Position numbers and translations under genes: made by a program | Shown here: positions 6,926-14,314 of the stretch, in pieces | Position numbering within the stretch: position 1 is the first letter of the stretch | Layout: each line of letters begins with the position of its first letter | Source: an uncultured Blautia sp. | GTDB taxonomy: Bacteria > Bacillota > Clostridia > Lachnospirales > Lachnospiraceae | Assembly (NCBI GenBank): GCA_900539525.1 | Contig: UQCM01000064.1 | Coordinates: forward strand, 1 to 15,993 | Direction of reading: 5' to 3' | DNA: 15,993 bases | The notes under the pieces: generated by a model | Databases searched by the model: none | The model's input: the letters and a program-made list of their open reading frames with translations, nothing else | What the model was told of the DNA's origin: nothing

Positions 6926-8452
6926 ATGAATGTCTTTAAAGTGTCCTATAAGGTTGTAAGAAGAAACTCGAAAGAAATATATAAGGGTTTTGGTTTTAAA
7001 CATCTTTCTGATGCAACACAATATTATGTACATCCTGATAACCAGTCTTTTAAAGGGACGACAACACTGTGCCAGCCGATCGGAGAGTCTGTGATTCTGT
7101 TTGCGACAATGCTGACCGGGATCGCAAAAGGAAAAGTGATCGGAGACTTTTTTGTCAGTGATGACCGGAGTACAGTATATCTGGAGATCAATGTGCCGGA
7201 GGAATACCGTGGGAATGCGGTTGTGGACGGGAGAATCTTTCAGTATCGTGCAATTGTACACGGAATGTCACTCGCGATTGCCGCCTATGATGAAAACGGC
7301 AGATGGCTGGAAGGAGATATGGAGCATCTCCATCCATTGTACAAGCTTCTCCCGGTGTTTCTGGTTCTTCTGGGGCAGGAGGTGGAGACGAATCCGGATT
7401 ACCGTACCATCATGGAAGAATTTATAGACAGCCCTGTTGCAGACACGTTTGTGAACCTTCACGAAGATTTTTACCAGAATCATAAGATGGACGATTATGA
7501 GATCGCATATACGGATCTTTCAGATCTTGATACAGAAGGCTGGCATTCCTACTCTTCAAGCTATGCGGTTGTAAGGGAAAACAAGGCTGCAGCACTGAAA
7601 AAGGACGAGCAACCGATCATCTGCTTTCCGGAGGATGCATTTTCTGATGGACAGAAGGAACTGATCCCCTGTCTGTCATCTGAATTTGTTCTTCCGGAAA
7701 AACTGACAAGTATCTGCAATGCGGTATCTTCCGGAGATATGCTTTCAGTTCTTTTTCACGGGCCTGCCGGAACAGGAAAGACCATCTCCTGTAAACTGGT
7801 TTCTCAGGCAATCGGCCTGCCGATTATGGAGACGATCAACTGTACAGAAAACCTGGATGAATTTGTTCTGGGGAAATATATTCCACAGGATGACAGGATC
7901 GTATTCAGGGAGAGCTATGTCACGAAGGCAATCCGGGATGGCGGAGCGGTGGTATTTGAGGAGATCAACTTTGCCAAACCGCAGTATCTGGCATTTCTGA
8001 ATTCGCTTCTGGATGATAATGGTTTTGTACGTCTCGATAACGGGGAAGTGGTAAAACGAAATAAAAATTTCAGGTTCTTCGCGACGATGAATATGGGGTA
8101 CTTCGGAACAAAGGAACTGAATCAGGCACTGTACAACCGTTTCCATGCGATTGTTGAGATTGCAGCACTGTCAGATGAGGCAATCGCGAGGATGCTGACG
8201 ACTCGGGTACCTGAGTGTAAGCCGCTGGTAGATAAGATACTGGGTGTATATCACAAGATTAAAAAGAAGATCGAAGCGGAGGAGCTGGATGTTGTAATCT
8301 CACCGAGAAATCTGGAAAACTGGGCGAGGCTGGCGAAATATGAGGGCTATGTCAAGGCGGCTGAGAAGACGATCATACCGGTGGCAAAATGTGACCGCGC
8401 GCTGGAGGAGACGATCAGGGGCATAATGATGCTTTACAAATGGAGTGTTTGA
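6926..8452 (+). CDS. MoxR-type AAA+ ATPase
   Basis: A 508-residue protein. The first ~250 residues have no domain I recognise. The AAA+ module (AAA_5/MoxR-like) follows: Walker A GPAGTGKT at 279-286, Walker B VVFEE at 342-346 with Glu where Asp is usual, sensor 1 in FFATMNMGYFG, then an arginine-finger region (YNRFHAIVEI). MoxR ATPases work with VWA-domain partners as chaperones that remodel or insert metal into client enzymes (NorQ/NorD, CbbQ/CbbO, CobS/CobT). The VWA gene starts 28 bp downstream, so the pair should be co-transcribed. The ATG at 6926 follows a GAGGGGG site; an upstream in-frame GTG at 6911 sits within that site. The client is unknown: no nor, cbb or cob gene is nearby. Confidence 0.88.
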   Translation: MNVFKVSYKVVRRNSKEIYKGFGFKHLSDATQYYVHPDNQSFKGTTTLCQPIGESVILFATMLTGIAKGKVIGDFFVSDDRSTVYLEINVPEEYRGNAVVDGRIFQYRAIVHGMSLAIAAYDENGRWLEGDMEHLHPLYKLLPVFLVLLGQEVETNPDYRTIMEEFIDSPVADTFVNLHEDFYQNHKMDDYEIAYTDLSDLDTEGWHSYSSSYAVVRENKAAALKKDEQPIICFPEDAFSDGQKELIPCLSSEFVLPEKLTSICNAVSSGDMLSVLFHGPAGTGKTISCKLVSQAIGLPIMETINCTENLDEFVLGKYIPQDDRIVFRESYVTKAIRDGGAVVFEEINFAKPQYLAFLNSLLDDNGFVRLDNGEVVKRNKNFRFFATMNMGYFGTKELNQALYNRFHAIVEIAALSDEAIARMLTTRVPECKPLVDKILGVYHKIKKKIEAEELDVVISPRNLENWARLAKYEGYVKAAEKTIIPVAKCDRALEETIRGIMMLYKWSV

Positions 8453-8480
8453 GGATAAACGTGAAAGGGGATGAGCATCA

Positions 8481-10397
8481 TTGGAAAAAGCTTTTGAAGA
8501 ACTGCTTCAGCAGTTTCAATGCGATTATAACCGCATGGCTGAGGAAACTTTTGCCCAGACTTTATCAGAAAATGAGAATGTCCGTCTTTTTTTTATTAAT
8601 GAGAATCAGGCATTTACGGACGGACGGAATATTATCGTAGACCCGTCTTCGGACGGGCTGTTTGCAGATCGGGAGGCTCTCGATCTTACGGGCGATTTTC
8701 TTCGATGGCCGCGGGTTGTACTGGTCGATCCATGGAATGTGCTGAGAATCGTTACAAGAGCACAGACGATCCATGAATGTCTTCATCTTTTGTACACGGA
8801 CTTTCCGGGACGTCATGTTTCGGATCCGAAATGTGATACAAAGAATAAGAGAACGGTCATGGGTCTGATTTCCAATATTATGGAGGATGCCTATATTGAA
8901 GCCGTAGGATGCAGCTACTTTGATCATATGGAGTTTTATCTGAAGTTTGGAAGAGTTTCCCGTCTGTTTGCCAGCAAACCGGCCGAAGGAACGGTATCCC
9001 GCATTCTGGGAAAGACGGTTGAAGAGGACAGGCAGTCAGAGCAGACTGACCCGGAAACCGGAAAGCCGGTAAGGACAGGGAAAGAACGTCTGATGGATTA
9101 TCTGGACTATATGGTTACATTTCTTCTCTATCCTATGGTGAAGCAGATGCCTCCGGAAGAAGATATCGCAGAATATGTGAGTGTGACAAAGAAGATGTTT
9201 CTCGATGGCAGTACGGCAGCTTCGCCGGAAGAGCGGTATGCCTGTGCGTCCAGAGCCTTTGATGTGATCGCACATCTGATCCCCGAGGATACAGAAGAGC
9301 TTCCGATGGAACCTTTCAATCTACTGCTTGGCGGGACAAAAACACACAGCGCAGATGCGGGCACGATCGCAGCCGAATGCCGCAAGGGAAGATCCCAGAG
9401 TGTCAGGATCCGTCTGTTTACAGATCTGGAAGGAAAGGGAAGGGAAGATGAGGTTCCTCTGGATCAGCTCATGGCGGCTCTGCAGTCCTTCGCAAAGGAT
9501 AAAGATGCGGCTCTGACGGTGATAACCTATACCGGCAGTTTTTCAGTGATGCAGGGTGGAGACTATGACTGCGCTGTCATCCATAAAAATATCCGGATCA
9601 ATGAGAACCATCCGAGGATCAATCTGAATCTGAGAAAGGCCTATCAGAATATTTACAATCGTTATAAAGTAAATATCCGGTCTTATAACAGCAGATTCAC
9701 ACAGCTTCTGAAGGCAAGAGTGCTGCAGCGGGAGGAAAAGCAGCTGTATGGCAGCGGCATTACTTCTACAAGACTGGGTGATCCAAAGAAAAGATACTGG
9801 TATCGTCATGCGGAAGGAGAAGATGTGCCGGATATGGCAGTGATGCTTCTCATTGATGGTTCCGGATCTATGAGAGGGGAACGCCGTAAAGCAGCCATGC
9901 ATTCAGCAGTGATCCTTCATGAAGTTCTTAAAAAGCAGGGAGTTGCCCATGCGATCGTGGAACACAGAGCCGGGTTTGATGAACCGGAAATCGATGTTAA
10001 TATTCTTGTGAGTTTCGACGGACGAGAGGAAGAAAAATATAATCTGATGCAGATTGATGCCTACGGTGACAACCGTGATGGTCTGGCCCTTTTCTGGGCT
10101 GAGCGTTATATGGCAAAAAATACGCACAATGAGTACCGGCTTATGATCGTCCTGTCAGATGGGGTACCGGCCCATGATGCGGATGATTATTATCCGCCTG
10201 TGTCCACCAGAGATACAGCCAATGCAGTTAAGAAGATTACGAAGAGGGGAACGGACATCATCGGTATCTCTCTGGACCAGCCGGAAGAATTTGAGTGTTA
10301 TGATCAGCTGGCACAGATCTATCCGAATCTGGTGGCCTGCAATGATCTGAACCGCCTTACCGGACAGCTCCTTGGAATTATAGCAAAGCTGTTATAG
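8481..10397 (+). CDS. VWA-domain protein with N-terminal HExxH motif, partner of the AAA+ ATPase
   Basis: A 638-residue cytoplasmic protein. The N-terminal half has H98-E-C-L-H102 in QTIHECLHLLYTDF and, about 30 residues later, NIMEDAYIEAVG (E135, D136, E140), a pattern of HExxH metalloproteases with a downstream acidic ligand; the ED-x-IE segment also recalls the helix before the VWA domain in CobT- and NorD-like proteins. A C-terminal VWA domain has a perfect MIDAS D459-G-S461-G-S463 and LSDGVPAHD around residue 560. The start is a TTG at 8481 with AGGGGA about 10 nt upstream; the next in-frame ATG is at 8535 without a site. Peptidase activity is not proved: HExxH may bind a structural metal. 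It is followed by the MITE at 10437. Confidence 0.85.
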   Translation: MEKAFEELLQQFQCDYNRMAEETFAQTLSENENVRLFFINENQAFTDGRNIIVDPSSDGLFADREALDLTGDFLRWPRVVLVDPWNVLRIVTRAQTIHECLHLLYTDFPGRHVSDPKCDTKNKRTVMGLISNIMEDAYIEAVGCSYFDHMEFYLKFGRVSRLFASKPAEGTVSRILGKTVEEDRQSEQTDPETGKPVRTGKERLMDYLDYMVTFLLYPMVKQMPPEEDIAEYVSVTKKMFLDGSTAASPEERYACASRAFDVIAHLIPEDTEELPMEPFNLLLGGTKTHSADAGTIAAECRKGRSQSVRIRLFTDLEGKGREDEVPLDQLMAALQSFAKDKDAALTVITYTGSFSVMQGGDYDCAVIHKNIRINENHPRINLNLRKAYQNIYNRYKVNIRSYNSRFTQLLKARVLQREEKQLYGSGITSTRLGDPKKRYWYRHAEGEDVPDMAVMLLIDGSGSMRGERRKAAMHSAVILHEVLKKQGVAHAIVEHRAGFDEPEIDVNILVSFDGREEEKYNLMQIDAYGDNRDGLALFWAERYMAKNTHNEYRLMIVLSDGVPAHDADDYYPPVSTRDTANAVKKITKRGTDIIGISLDQPEEFECYDQLAQIYPNLVACNDLNRLTGQLLGIIAKLL

Positions 10398-10436
10398 TGC
10401 GATATTCCTTTGGGGAGGATGATATCTGAAAATATC

Positions 10437-10589
10437 GTAACTATTCAGAGTCCATTCGCAAAATCGCCTCTGCGAGGCTTTCCTTTTGCTCATGTAGGGC
10501 TCTCGCCCTATAGATTTATAAAATTTGCCTCTGGTGAGAGGGCTCCCCAAGGCAAATATTTATAAATCTGCATGACTCTGAACAGTTAC
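10437..10589 (-). mobile_element. 153-bp MITE, full copy 1, with IS66-like tips and 8-bp target duplication
   Basis: Ends are GTAACTATTCAGAGTC and GACTCTGAACAGTTAC, complementary at 15 of 16 positions. Perfect direct repeats AAAATATC flank it at 10429-10436 and 10590-10597. The reverse complement matches the copy at 14132-14284 over its whole length with about five substitutions by my alignment. It has no coding capacity. The GTAA tips and 8-bp duplications are those of the IS66 family, so an IS66-type transposase is the likely driver. Without the insertion the gap between the VWA and GNAT genes would be about 62 bp. Strand is given relative to the copy at 14132. Confidence 0.95.
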
Positions 10590-10620
10590 AAAATATCATA
10601 AAACAGAAAAGAGGCAGAGT

Positions 10621-11148
10621 ATGAAAAAAACAACAGAAGGAGCGATTGATAAGTATGAATTCCGTACCGTTCATGAGGATGAAGCGGAGATTGCAGCTGC
10701 GATTGAAGCAGCCTGCTTCCCTGCAAAAGAAGCCTGTACCTTACCTGTCATGAAACAGCGTGTGAGGCTGGCACCGGATTTATTTATGGTAGCCATAGAA
10801 AAACAGACCGGGAAAATGGTTGGCTTTATCAATGCCATTGCAACGGATGAGACGAACCTTCGTGATGAGTTTTTTACCGACACAAGTCTGCATGACCCAC
10901 AGGGAAGGTTTCTGATGATCCTCAGTGTGGCTGTTCTGCCCGAACACCGCCTGCAGGGACTTGCCAGAGAAATGATGCGGGAACTCATGAGAAGACAGGC
11001 GGGAAGCGGAAGGCTCGCTGCGGTGCTGACCTGCCTGCCGTCTAAGGTAAAGCTTTACAAAAAGATGGGATTCACCGACCGGGGCCTGTCGGAGTCGGCA
11101 TGGGGCGGAGAGAAATGGCATGAGATGACCTGCGTGCTGCCCCGCTGA
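10621..11148 (+). CDS. GNAT family N-acetyltransferase, arylalkylamine-acetyltransferase-like
   Basis: A 175-residue single-domain acetyltransferase. The N-terminal strand YEFRTVHEDEA and CFPAKEACTL, followed by the core FLMILSVAVLPEHRLQGLAREMM, show the GNAT acetyl-CoA loop (RLQGLA, near residues 115-120), and YKKMGF near residue 145 is the usual late GNAT strand. The FPAKEA and DTSLHDPQG segments resemble bacterial relatives of arylalkylamine N-acetyltransferase. The substrate is unknown. ATG 10621 has only a weak AGAGG site. The MITE inserted 31 bp upstream now forms much of the region before the gene. It may have been co-transcribed with the AAA+/VWA pair before the insertion, but no functional link is evident. 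Confidence 0.85.
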   Translation: MKKTTEGAIDKYEFRTVHEDEAEIAAAIEAACFPAKEACTLPVMKQRVRLAPDLFMVAIEKQTGKMVGFINAIATDETNLRDEFFTDTSLHDPQGRFLMILSVAVLPEHRLQGLAREMMRELMRRQAGSGRLAAVLTCLPSKVKLYKKMGFTDRGLSESAWGGEKWHEMTCVLPR

Positions 11149-11249
11149 TCAAAACAGCAGATGGTCTGGCTTAGAATCGTACAGGTCAGAAACAGGAAAA
11201 AGGATAAAGAGTACAGGATACACAATAAAGGATAAAGGGAGGATTGAAA

Positions 11250-11999
11250 ATGGCAGTGTTATGGATTCCGGTAATCGTGCTGGTGATTATGAGTATAGTT
11301 TTATTAACAGGCAGGGGAGCTTTTCTGATTGCAGGATACAATACCTCCAGTCCGGAGGAGAAGGCAAAATATGATGAGAAAAAGCTGTGCCGGGTGACAG
11401 GAGCGGGGATGCTTCTGATCGCAGTTCTGACGGGTATACTGGCACTTCTGGGAGAAAAAGCTCCCGGATGGTTTTATACCGCTTTTGTACTGCTGATCCT
11501 GGCAGATATCGCGGGGATGATCTATCTGCTGAATACGAAATGTCTGGCAGAAGGAAGCAGATCTGAGACCCCAAAAGAGGGTACAGCAGGCAGGAGAGCA
11601 GGAAAAGGTTCCATGATATTTACAGCGGTGGTGTTTCTGATCGTGGGGATCCTGCTGTTCACGGGAAATATCAGGATGCAGTATGATGAGAGTTCTTTCA
11701 CGATCCGGGCAAGCTACTGGAGCGACAAAGTAATTGCATATGATGATATTGAGGATATCGAATACCGCACAGAGAAGGTAGGAGGCAGCAGAGTCGGCGG
11801 AGTGGGAAGTCCCAGGCTGCAGCTGGGGAATTTCAGAAACGATGAATTTGGAAATTATACCCGGTATACCTATACGAACTGCAGGGAATGCATCGTACTT
11901 ACCGTGAAGGGGAAAACGGTAGTCCTCAGCGGCAGAGATGAAGAGGATACCCGTGCGGTCTATGAAGAGTTGCGGGAAAGATGTGGAAACAGGTTTTAA
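11250..11999 (+). CDS. DUF3784 membrane protein with C-terminal PH-like domain
   Basis: A 249-residue membrane protein with four hydrophobic segments at about 3-20, 48-67, 73-94 and 121-138. The loop GRGAFLIAGYNTSSPEEKAKYD after the first segment is the DUF3784 signature. After the fourth segment a soluble domain (~140-249) with YDDIEDIEYR, LQLGNFRNDEFGNYTRYTYTN and ECIVLTVKGKTVVLSG fits bacterial PH-like domains fused to DUF3784. ATG 11250 lies 7 nt after AAGGGAGG; an in-frame TTG at 11244 is too close to the site. The function is unknown. The next gene encodes an SdpI-like protein, which supports a joint membrane role. Confidence 0.8.
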   Translation: MAVLWIPVIVLVIMSIVLLTGRGAFLIAGYNTSSPEEKAKYDEKKLCRVTGAGMLLIAVLTGILALLGEKAPGWFYTAFVLLILADIAGMIYLLNTKCLAEGSRSETPKEGTAGRRAGKGSMIFTAVVFLIVGILLFTGNIRMQYDESSFTIRASYWSDKVIAYDDIEDIEYRTEKVGGSRVGGVGSPRLQLGNFRNDEFGNYTRYTYTNCRECIVLTVKGKTVVLSGRDEEDTRAVYEELRERCGNRF

Positions 12000-12011
12000 A
12001 GGAGCAAAGAC

Positions 12012-12033
12012 TTTTATCAGTTTCCTGATAAAA
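12012..12033 (+). repeat. Perfect hairpin between the DUF3784 and SdpI genes
   Basis: TTTTATCAG (12012-12020), TTTC loop and CTGATAAAA (12025-12033) form a 9-bp stem. No T-run follows on the + strand, so it is more likely an RNA-stability or processing element in a shared transcript than a terminator. Confidence 0.5.
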
Positions 12034-12074
12034 CCGTCGATCAGGAGAAAACAGTCTATGAGAGGGTAAAGCAT

Positions 12075-12458
12075 ATGGGATTTTGGATTTTTATGTTTGT
12101 GATGGATTTGATGATTCCTGTCTCGATGATCGTATTTGGCAGGATTTTTACAAAAAGGGCACCGGGGGAGATCAATGGAGTCTATGGTTATCGAACCTCC
12201 ATGTCAATGAAGAATAAAGAGACCTGGGAGTTTGCCCACAGATATTTTGGAAGACTGTGGTATGTATGGGGATGGATGCTGGTGCCTGTGTCTGCTATTG
12301 TGATGTTCTTTGTTATAGGGAAAGATCAGGATGCTGTCGGAACCGTGGGCGGCGTGCTTTGCTTCCTGCAGATGATTCCGATGCTGGGTGCTATTGTTCT
12401 TACGGAAAGGGAATTGCGGAAAAAATTTGACAGGAATGGAAACAGGAGAGTGAAGTGA
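12075..12458 (+). CDS. SdpI family membrane protein
   Basis: A 127-residue protein with three hydrophobic segments (about 3-23, 64-82 and 91-110). The signature GYRTSMSMKNKETWEFAHRY (38-57), followed by FGRLW, is the conserved loop of the SdpI/YhfL family. In Bacillus, SdpI gives immunity to the SdpC toxin and sequesters the SdpR repressor; most clostridial homologues have no assigned toxin. No sdpC- or sdpR-like gene is present here, so immunity is not inferred. A GAGGG site precedes the ATG at 12075. It is 75 bp downstream of the DUF3784 gene with a hairpin between, likely one operon. Confidence 0.85.
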   Translation: MGFWIFMFVMDLMIPVSMIVFGRIFTKRAPGEINGVYGYRTSMSMKNKETWEFAHRYFGRLWYVWGWMLVPVSAIVMFFVIGKDQDAVGTVGGVLCFLQMIPMLGAIVLTERELRKKFDRNGNRRVK

Positions 12459-12536
12459 CAGGAAAATCCGAAGGCATCATGGGATCCTTGGCTCATAAAT
12501 CCTGAACAGTAACCTGAATAGTCAGAAATACCCGGT

Positions 12537-12576
12537 CATATATTAGACTCAAGACAAGTGATGAGTCCAGTATATG
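12537..12576 (+). promoter_or_regulatory. Hairpin abutting the ribosome binding site of the GH18 gene
   Basis: CATATA (12537-12542) pairs with TATATG (12571-12576), and inside it GACTC pairs with GAGTC around a 12-nt loop. The stem ends one base before AGGAGG (12578-12583), so in the RNA it could affect ribosome access. This is structural observation only. Confidence 0.35.
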
Positions 12577-12588
12577 CAGGAGGTTCGG

Positions 12589-13728
12589 ATGGAGATTTAT
12601 GTGGTACAGCCGGGAGACGATGTAGACGCGATCGCAGCGCGGTACGGGGTGACGGCACAGTCCATAATATATAGTAATCAGCTCGTTTATCCCTATGCGC
12701 TGGCAGTCGGGCAGGCACTTCTGATTTCCGCTTTGCCGAATCAGCAGGAGCGAAGGACGGTCGTATCCAACGGCTATGCATACACCTACATCAGTCCGTG
12801 GGTGCTGGAGCAGACACTGCCTTTTCTGACGGAACTTTCTGTGTTTTCCTATGGCTTTTCTGAGAACGGTTATCTGATTCCGCCACCACAGGATGATATC
12901 TGGATGACAGAACTGGCTGTGGCCTTTGATGTAATGCCTTTTCTGACACTGACCCCATTTGGAGCCGATGGCAGATTCAATAACCATCTGATCAGTGCGA
13001 TCGTTCATGATCCGGAGGCCAGAAACCGCCTTTTCGCACAGCTTTCGCAGGTCATGACAGAGAAGGGCTATGGCGGTCTGGATATTGATTTCGAGTATAT
13101 CAAGGCAGAAGACAGGGATGCCTTTAGCGCTTTTGTGGAGGAGGCGACGACATGGATGAATGCGCTTGGTTATCAGGTGTCCGTAGCGCTGGCCCCGAAG
13201 ACCTCCGCCGATCAGCCGGGGCTTCTGTATGAAGGAAAGGATTACCATGCACTGGGGCAGGCAGCGAATCACGTATTGCTGATGACATATGAATGGGGGT
13301 ATCGATACGGCCCCAATATGGCGGTAGCCCCGTTAAACATGGTGCGCCGTGTGGTGGACTATGCGGTTACGGAGATTCCACCGGAAAAGATTATGCTGGG
13401 GATTCCCAACTACGGATACGACTGGCCGCTGCCGTTTCAGCAGGGAGTGACCGAAGCCGTGACCATCGGGAACGTGGAGGCTGTACAGATTGCCATACGA
13501 AACGGCGCACAGATTCAGTTCGATCCTGTGGCAGCATCGCCGTTCTTTCGTTACCAAAGCGGGGAAACAGAGCATGAGGTCTGGTTCGAGGATGTGCGCA
13601 GCCTGCGGGAGAAATTTGAACTGGTGGAGGAATATGGACTGCGGGGATGCGGATACTGGCAGATCATGCGCTGGTTTCGCGCGAACTGGATGCTGCTCGC
13701 TGATACGTTCTGGATCGAAAAAAGATGA
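12589..13728 (+). CDS. LysM-GH18 glycoside hydrolase of the SleL/YaaH spore-cortex type
   Basis: A 379-residue protein. Residues 2-47 are a LysM peptidoglycan-binding module (YVVQPGDDVDAIAARYGV through VGQALLI). The rest (~60-375) is a GH18 barrel with the catalytic DxDxE as D165-I-D167-F-E169, E169 being the acid/base; MTYEWGY and the GIPNYGYDW strand are further GH18 landmarks. There is no signal peptide, as in SleL/YaaH/YdhD cortex-lytic N-acetylglucosaminidases made in the sporangium and located by LysM. The spore role is therefore inferred from architecture. The ATG at 12589 lies 5 nt after AGGAGG; the in-frame ATG at 12574 overlaps the hairpin and has no site. It is convergent with the small gene at 13750-13929; the two stops are only 21 bp apart. 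Confidence 0.88.
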   Translation: MEIYVVQPGDDVDAIAARYGVTAQSIIYSNQLVYPYALAVGQALLISALPNQQERRTVVSNGYAYTYISPWVLEQTLPFLTELSVFSYGFSENGYLIPPPQDDIWMTELAVAFDVMPFLTLTPFGADGRFNNHLISAIVHDPEARNRLFAQLSQVMTEKGYGGLDIDFEYIKAEDRDAFSAFVEEATTWMNALGYQVSVALAPKTSADQPGLLYEGKDYHALGQAANHVLLMTYEWGYRYGPNMAVAPLNMVRRVVDYAVTEIPPEKIMLGIPNYGYDWPLPFQQGVTEAVTIGNVEAVQIAIRNGAQIQFDPVAASPFFRYQSGETEHEVWFEDVRSLREKFELVEEYGLRGCGYWQIMRWFRANWMLLADTFWIEKR

Positions 13729-13749
13729 CAGATAATGGTTCGGCCGCAG

Positions 13750-13929
13750 CTATGGACGGAAGAGAGATTCCACAAAGTGGCGCATCTCGCTTTTTGTGTG
13801 CATGGTATGCGCCTTGTTTATGATTTCCTGCTGTTCTGTCTTTGAGAGCCTGGCGAATTCGTTCAAAGCATCGCTGTGAAGTGCCAGCTGCATGGTAAAG
13901 CCGATGGGGAGTTCTTCATTTTCAATCAT
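13750..13929 (-). CDS. Small conserved protein of unknown function
   Basis: A 59-residue protein starting MIENEELPIGFTM and ending FVESLFRP. The ATG (complement of 13927-13929) follows AAGGTGG on the minus strand, a better start than the upstream in-frame ATG ending at 14004. The sequence is mostly helical, with ALNEFARLSKTEQQEIINKA in the middle and EMRHFVESL near the end. I recognise no named family; the final segment faintly recalls the end of YdeI/OmpD-associated proteins. A recognisable binding site and protein-like composition support a real gene. It is the only minus-strand gene in the window. Confidence 0.65.
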   Translation of the reverse strand: MIENEELPIGFTMQLALHSDALNEFARLSKTEQQEIINKAHTMHTKSEMRHFVESLFRP

Positions 13930-14052
13930 ATGGGTTCCACCTTTCTGATAAGAGGAATATTTTGTGCTATTTAAAGAATACCCTCTTTTGGAAAAATCAT
14001 TCATAAAACAGTTATCATGGAGTTAAAAAATCTTTCGACGAAATTTCCAGGC

Positions 14053-14113
14053 GTGTCATAAAGTCTTTCATCCACTGCCATGCAAGCATGGCGTGAATCC
14101 GGACTTTTGACAC
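14053..14113. repeat. Long imperfect palindrome of unknown type
   Basis: GTGTCATAAAGTC (14053-14065) pairs with GACTTTTGACAC (14102-14113) with one bulge. In the centre GCCATGC (14077-14083) and GCATGGC (14086-14092) form a perfect inner stem. There is no T-run, and it is separate from the MITE that starts 19 bp later. It may be another small mobile palindrome, a protein-binding site or a hairpin upstream of the divergent genes. Confidence 0.6.
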
Positions 14114-14131
14114 TTAAACCAAAGTTGAGTG

Positions 14132-14284
14132 GTAACTGTTCAGAGTCATGCGGATTTATAAATATTTGCCTTGGTGAGCCCTCTCACCGGAGGTAAATTT
14201 TATAAATCTATAGGGCGAGAGCCCTACATGAGCAAAAGGAAAGCCTCGTAGAGGCGATTTTGCGAATGGACTCTGAATAGTTAC
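14132..14284 (+). mobile_element. 153-bp MITE, full copy 2, with IS66-like tips and 8-bp target duplication
   Basis: Terminal inverted repeats GTAACTGTTCAGAGTC (14132-14147) and GACTCTGAATAGTTAC (14269-14284) match at 15 of 16 positions. Perfect direct repeats GTTGAGTG lie at 14124-14131 and 14285-14292. The interior folds into three successive hairpins: GATTTATAAA with its complement (14153-14208, enclosing GGTGAG/CTCACC), TAGGGC-GAGA-GCCCTA (14211-14226), and GCAAAA/TTTTGC around GCCTC/GAGGC (14232-14263). It has no ORF of note. Its right tip is 30 bp before the DUF3786 start codon. Confidence 0.96.
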
Positions 14285-14314
14285 GTTGAGTGTTTATTAC
14301 AGAAGGAGAAAGAA

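Noticed and set aside
11200..11240. Three GGATA(AAG) repeats before the DUF3784 gene
   Set aside because: Short, irregular and purine-rich; likely chance near a ribosome binding site. No CRISPR array or longer tandem repeat is present in the window.
12501..12513. CCTGAACAGTAAC as another MITE end
   Set aside because: Only about 12 bases resemble the MITE tip, with a mismatch in the terminal GTTAC, and no hairpins or duplications adjoin it.
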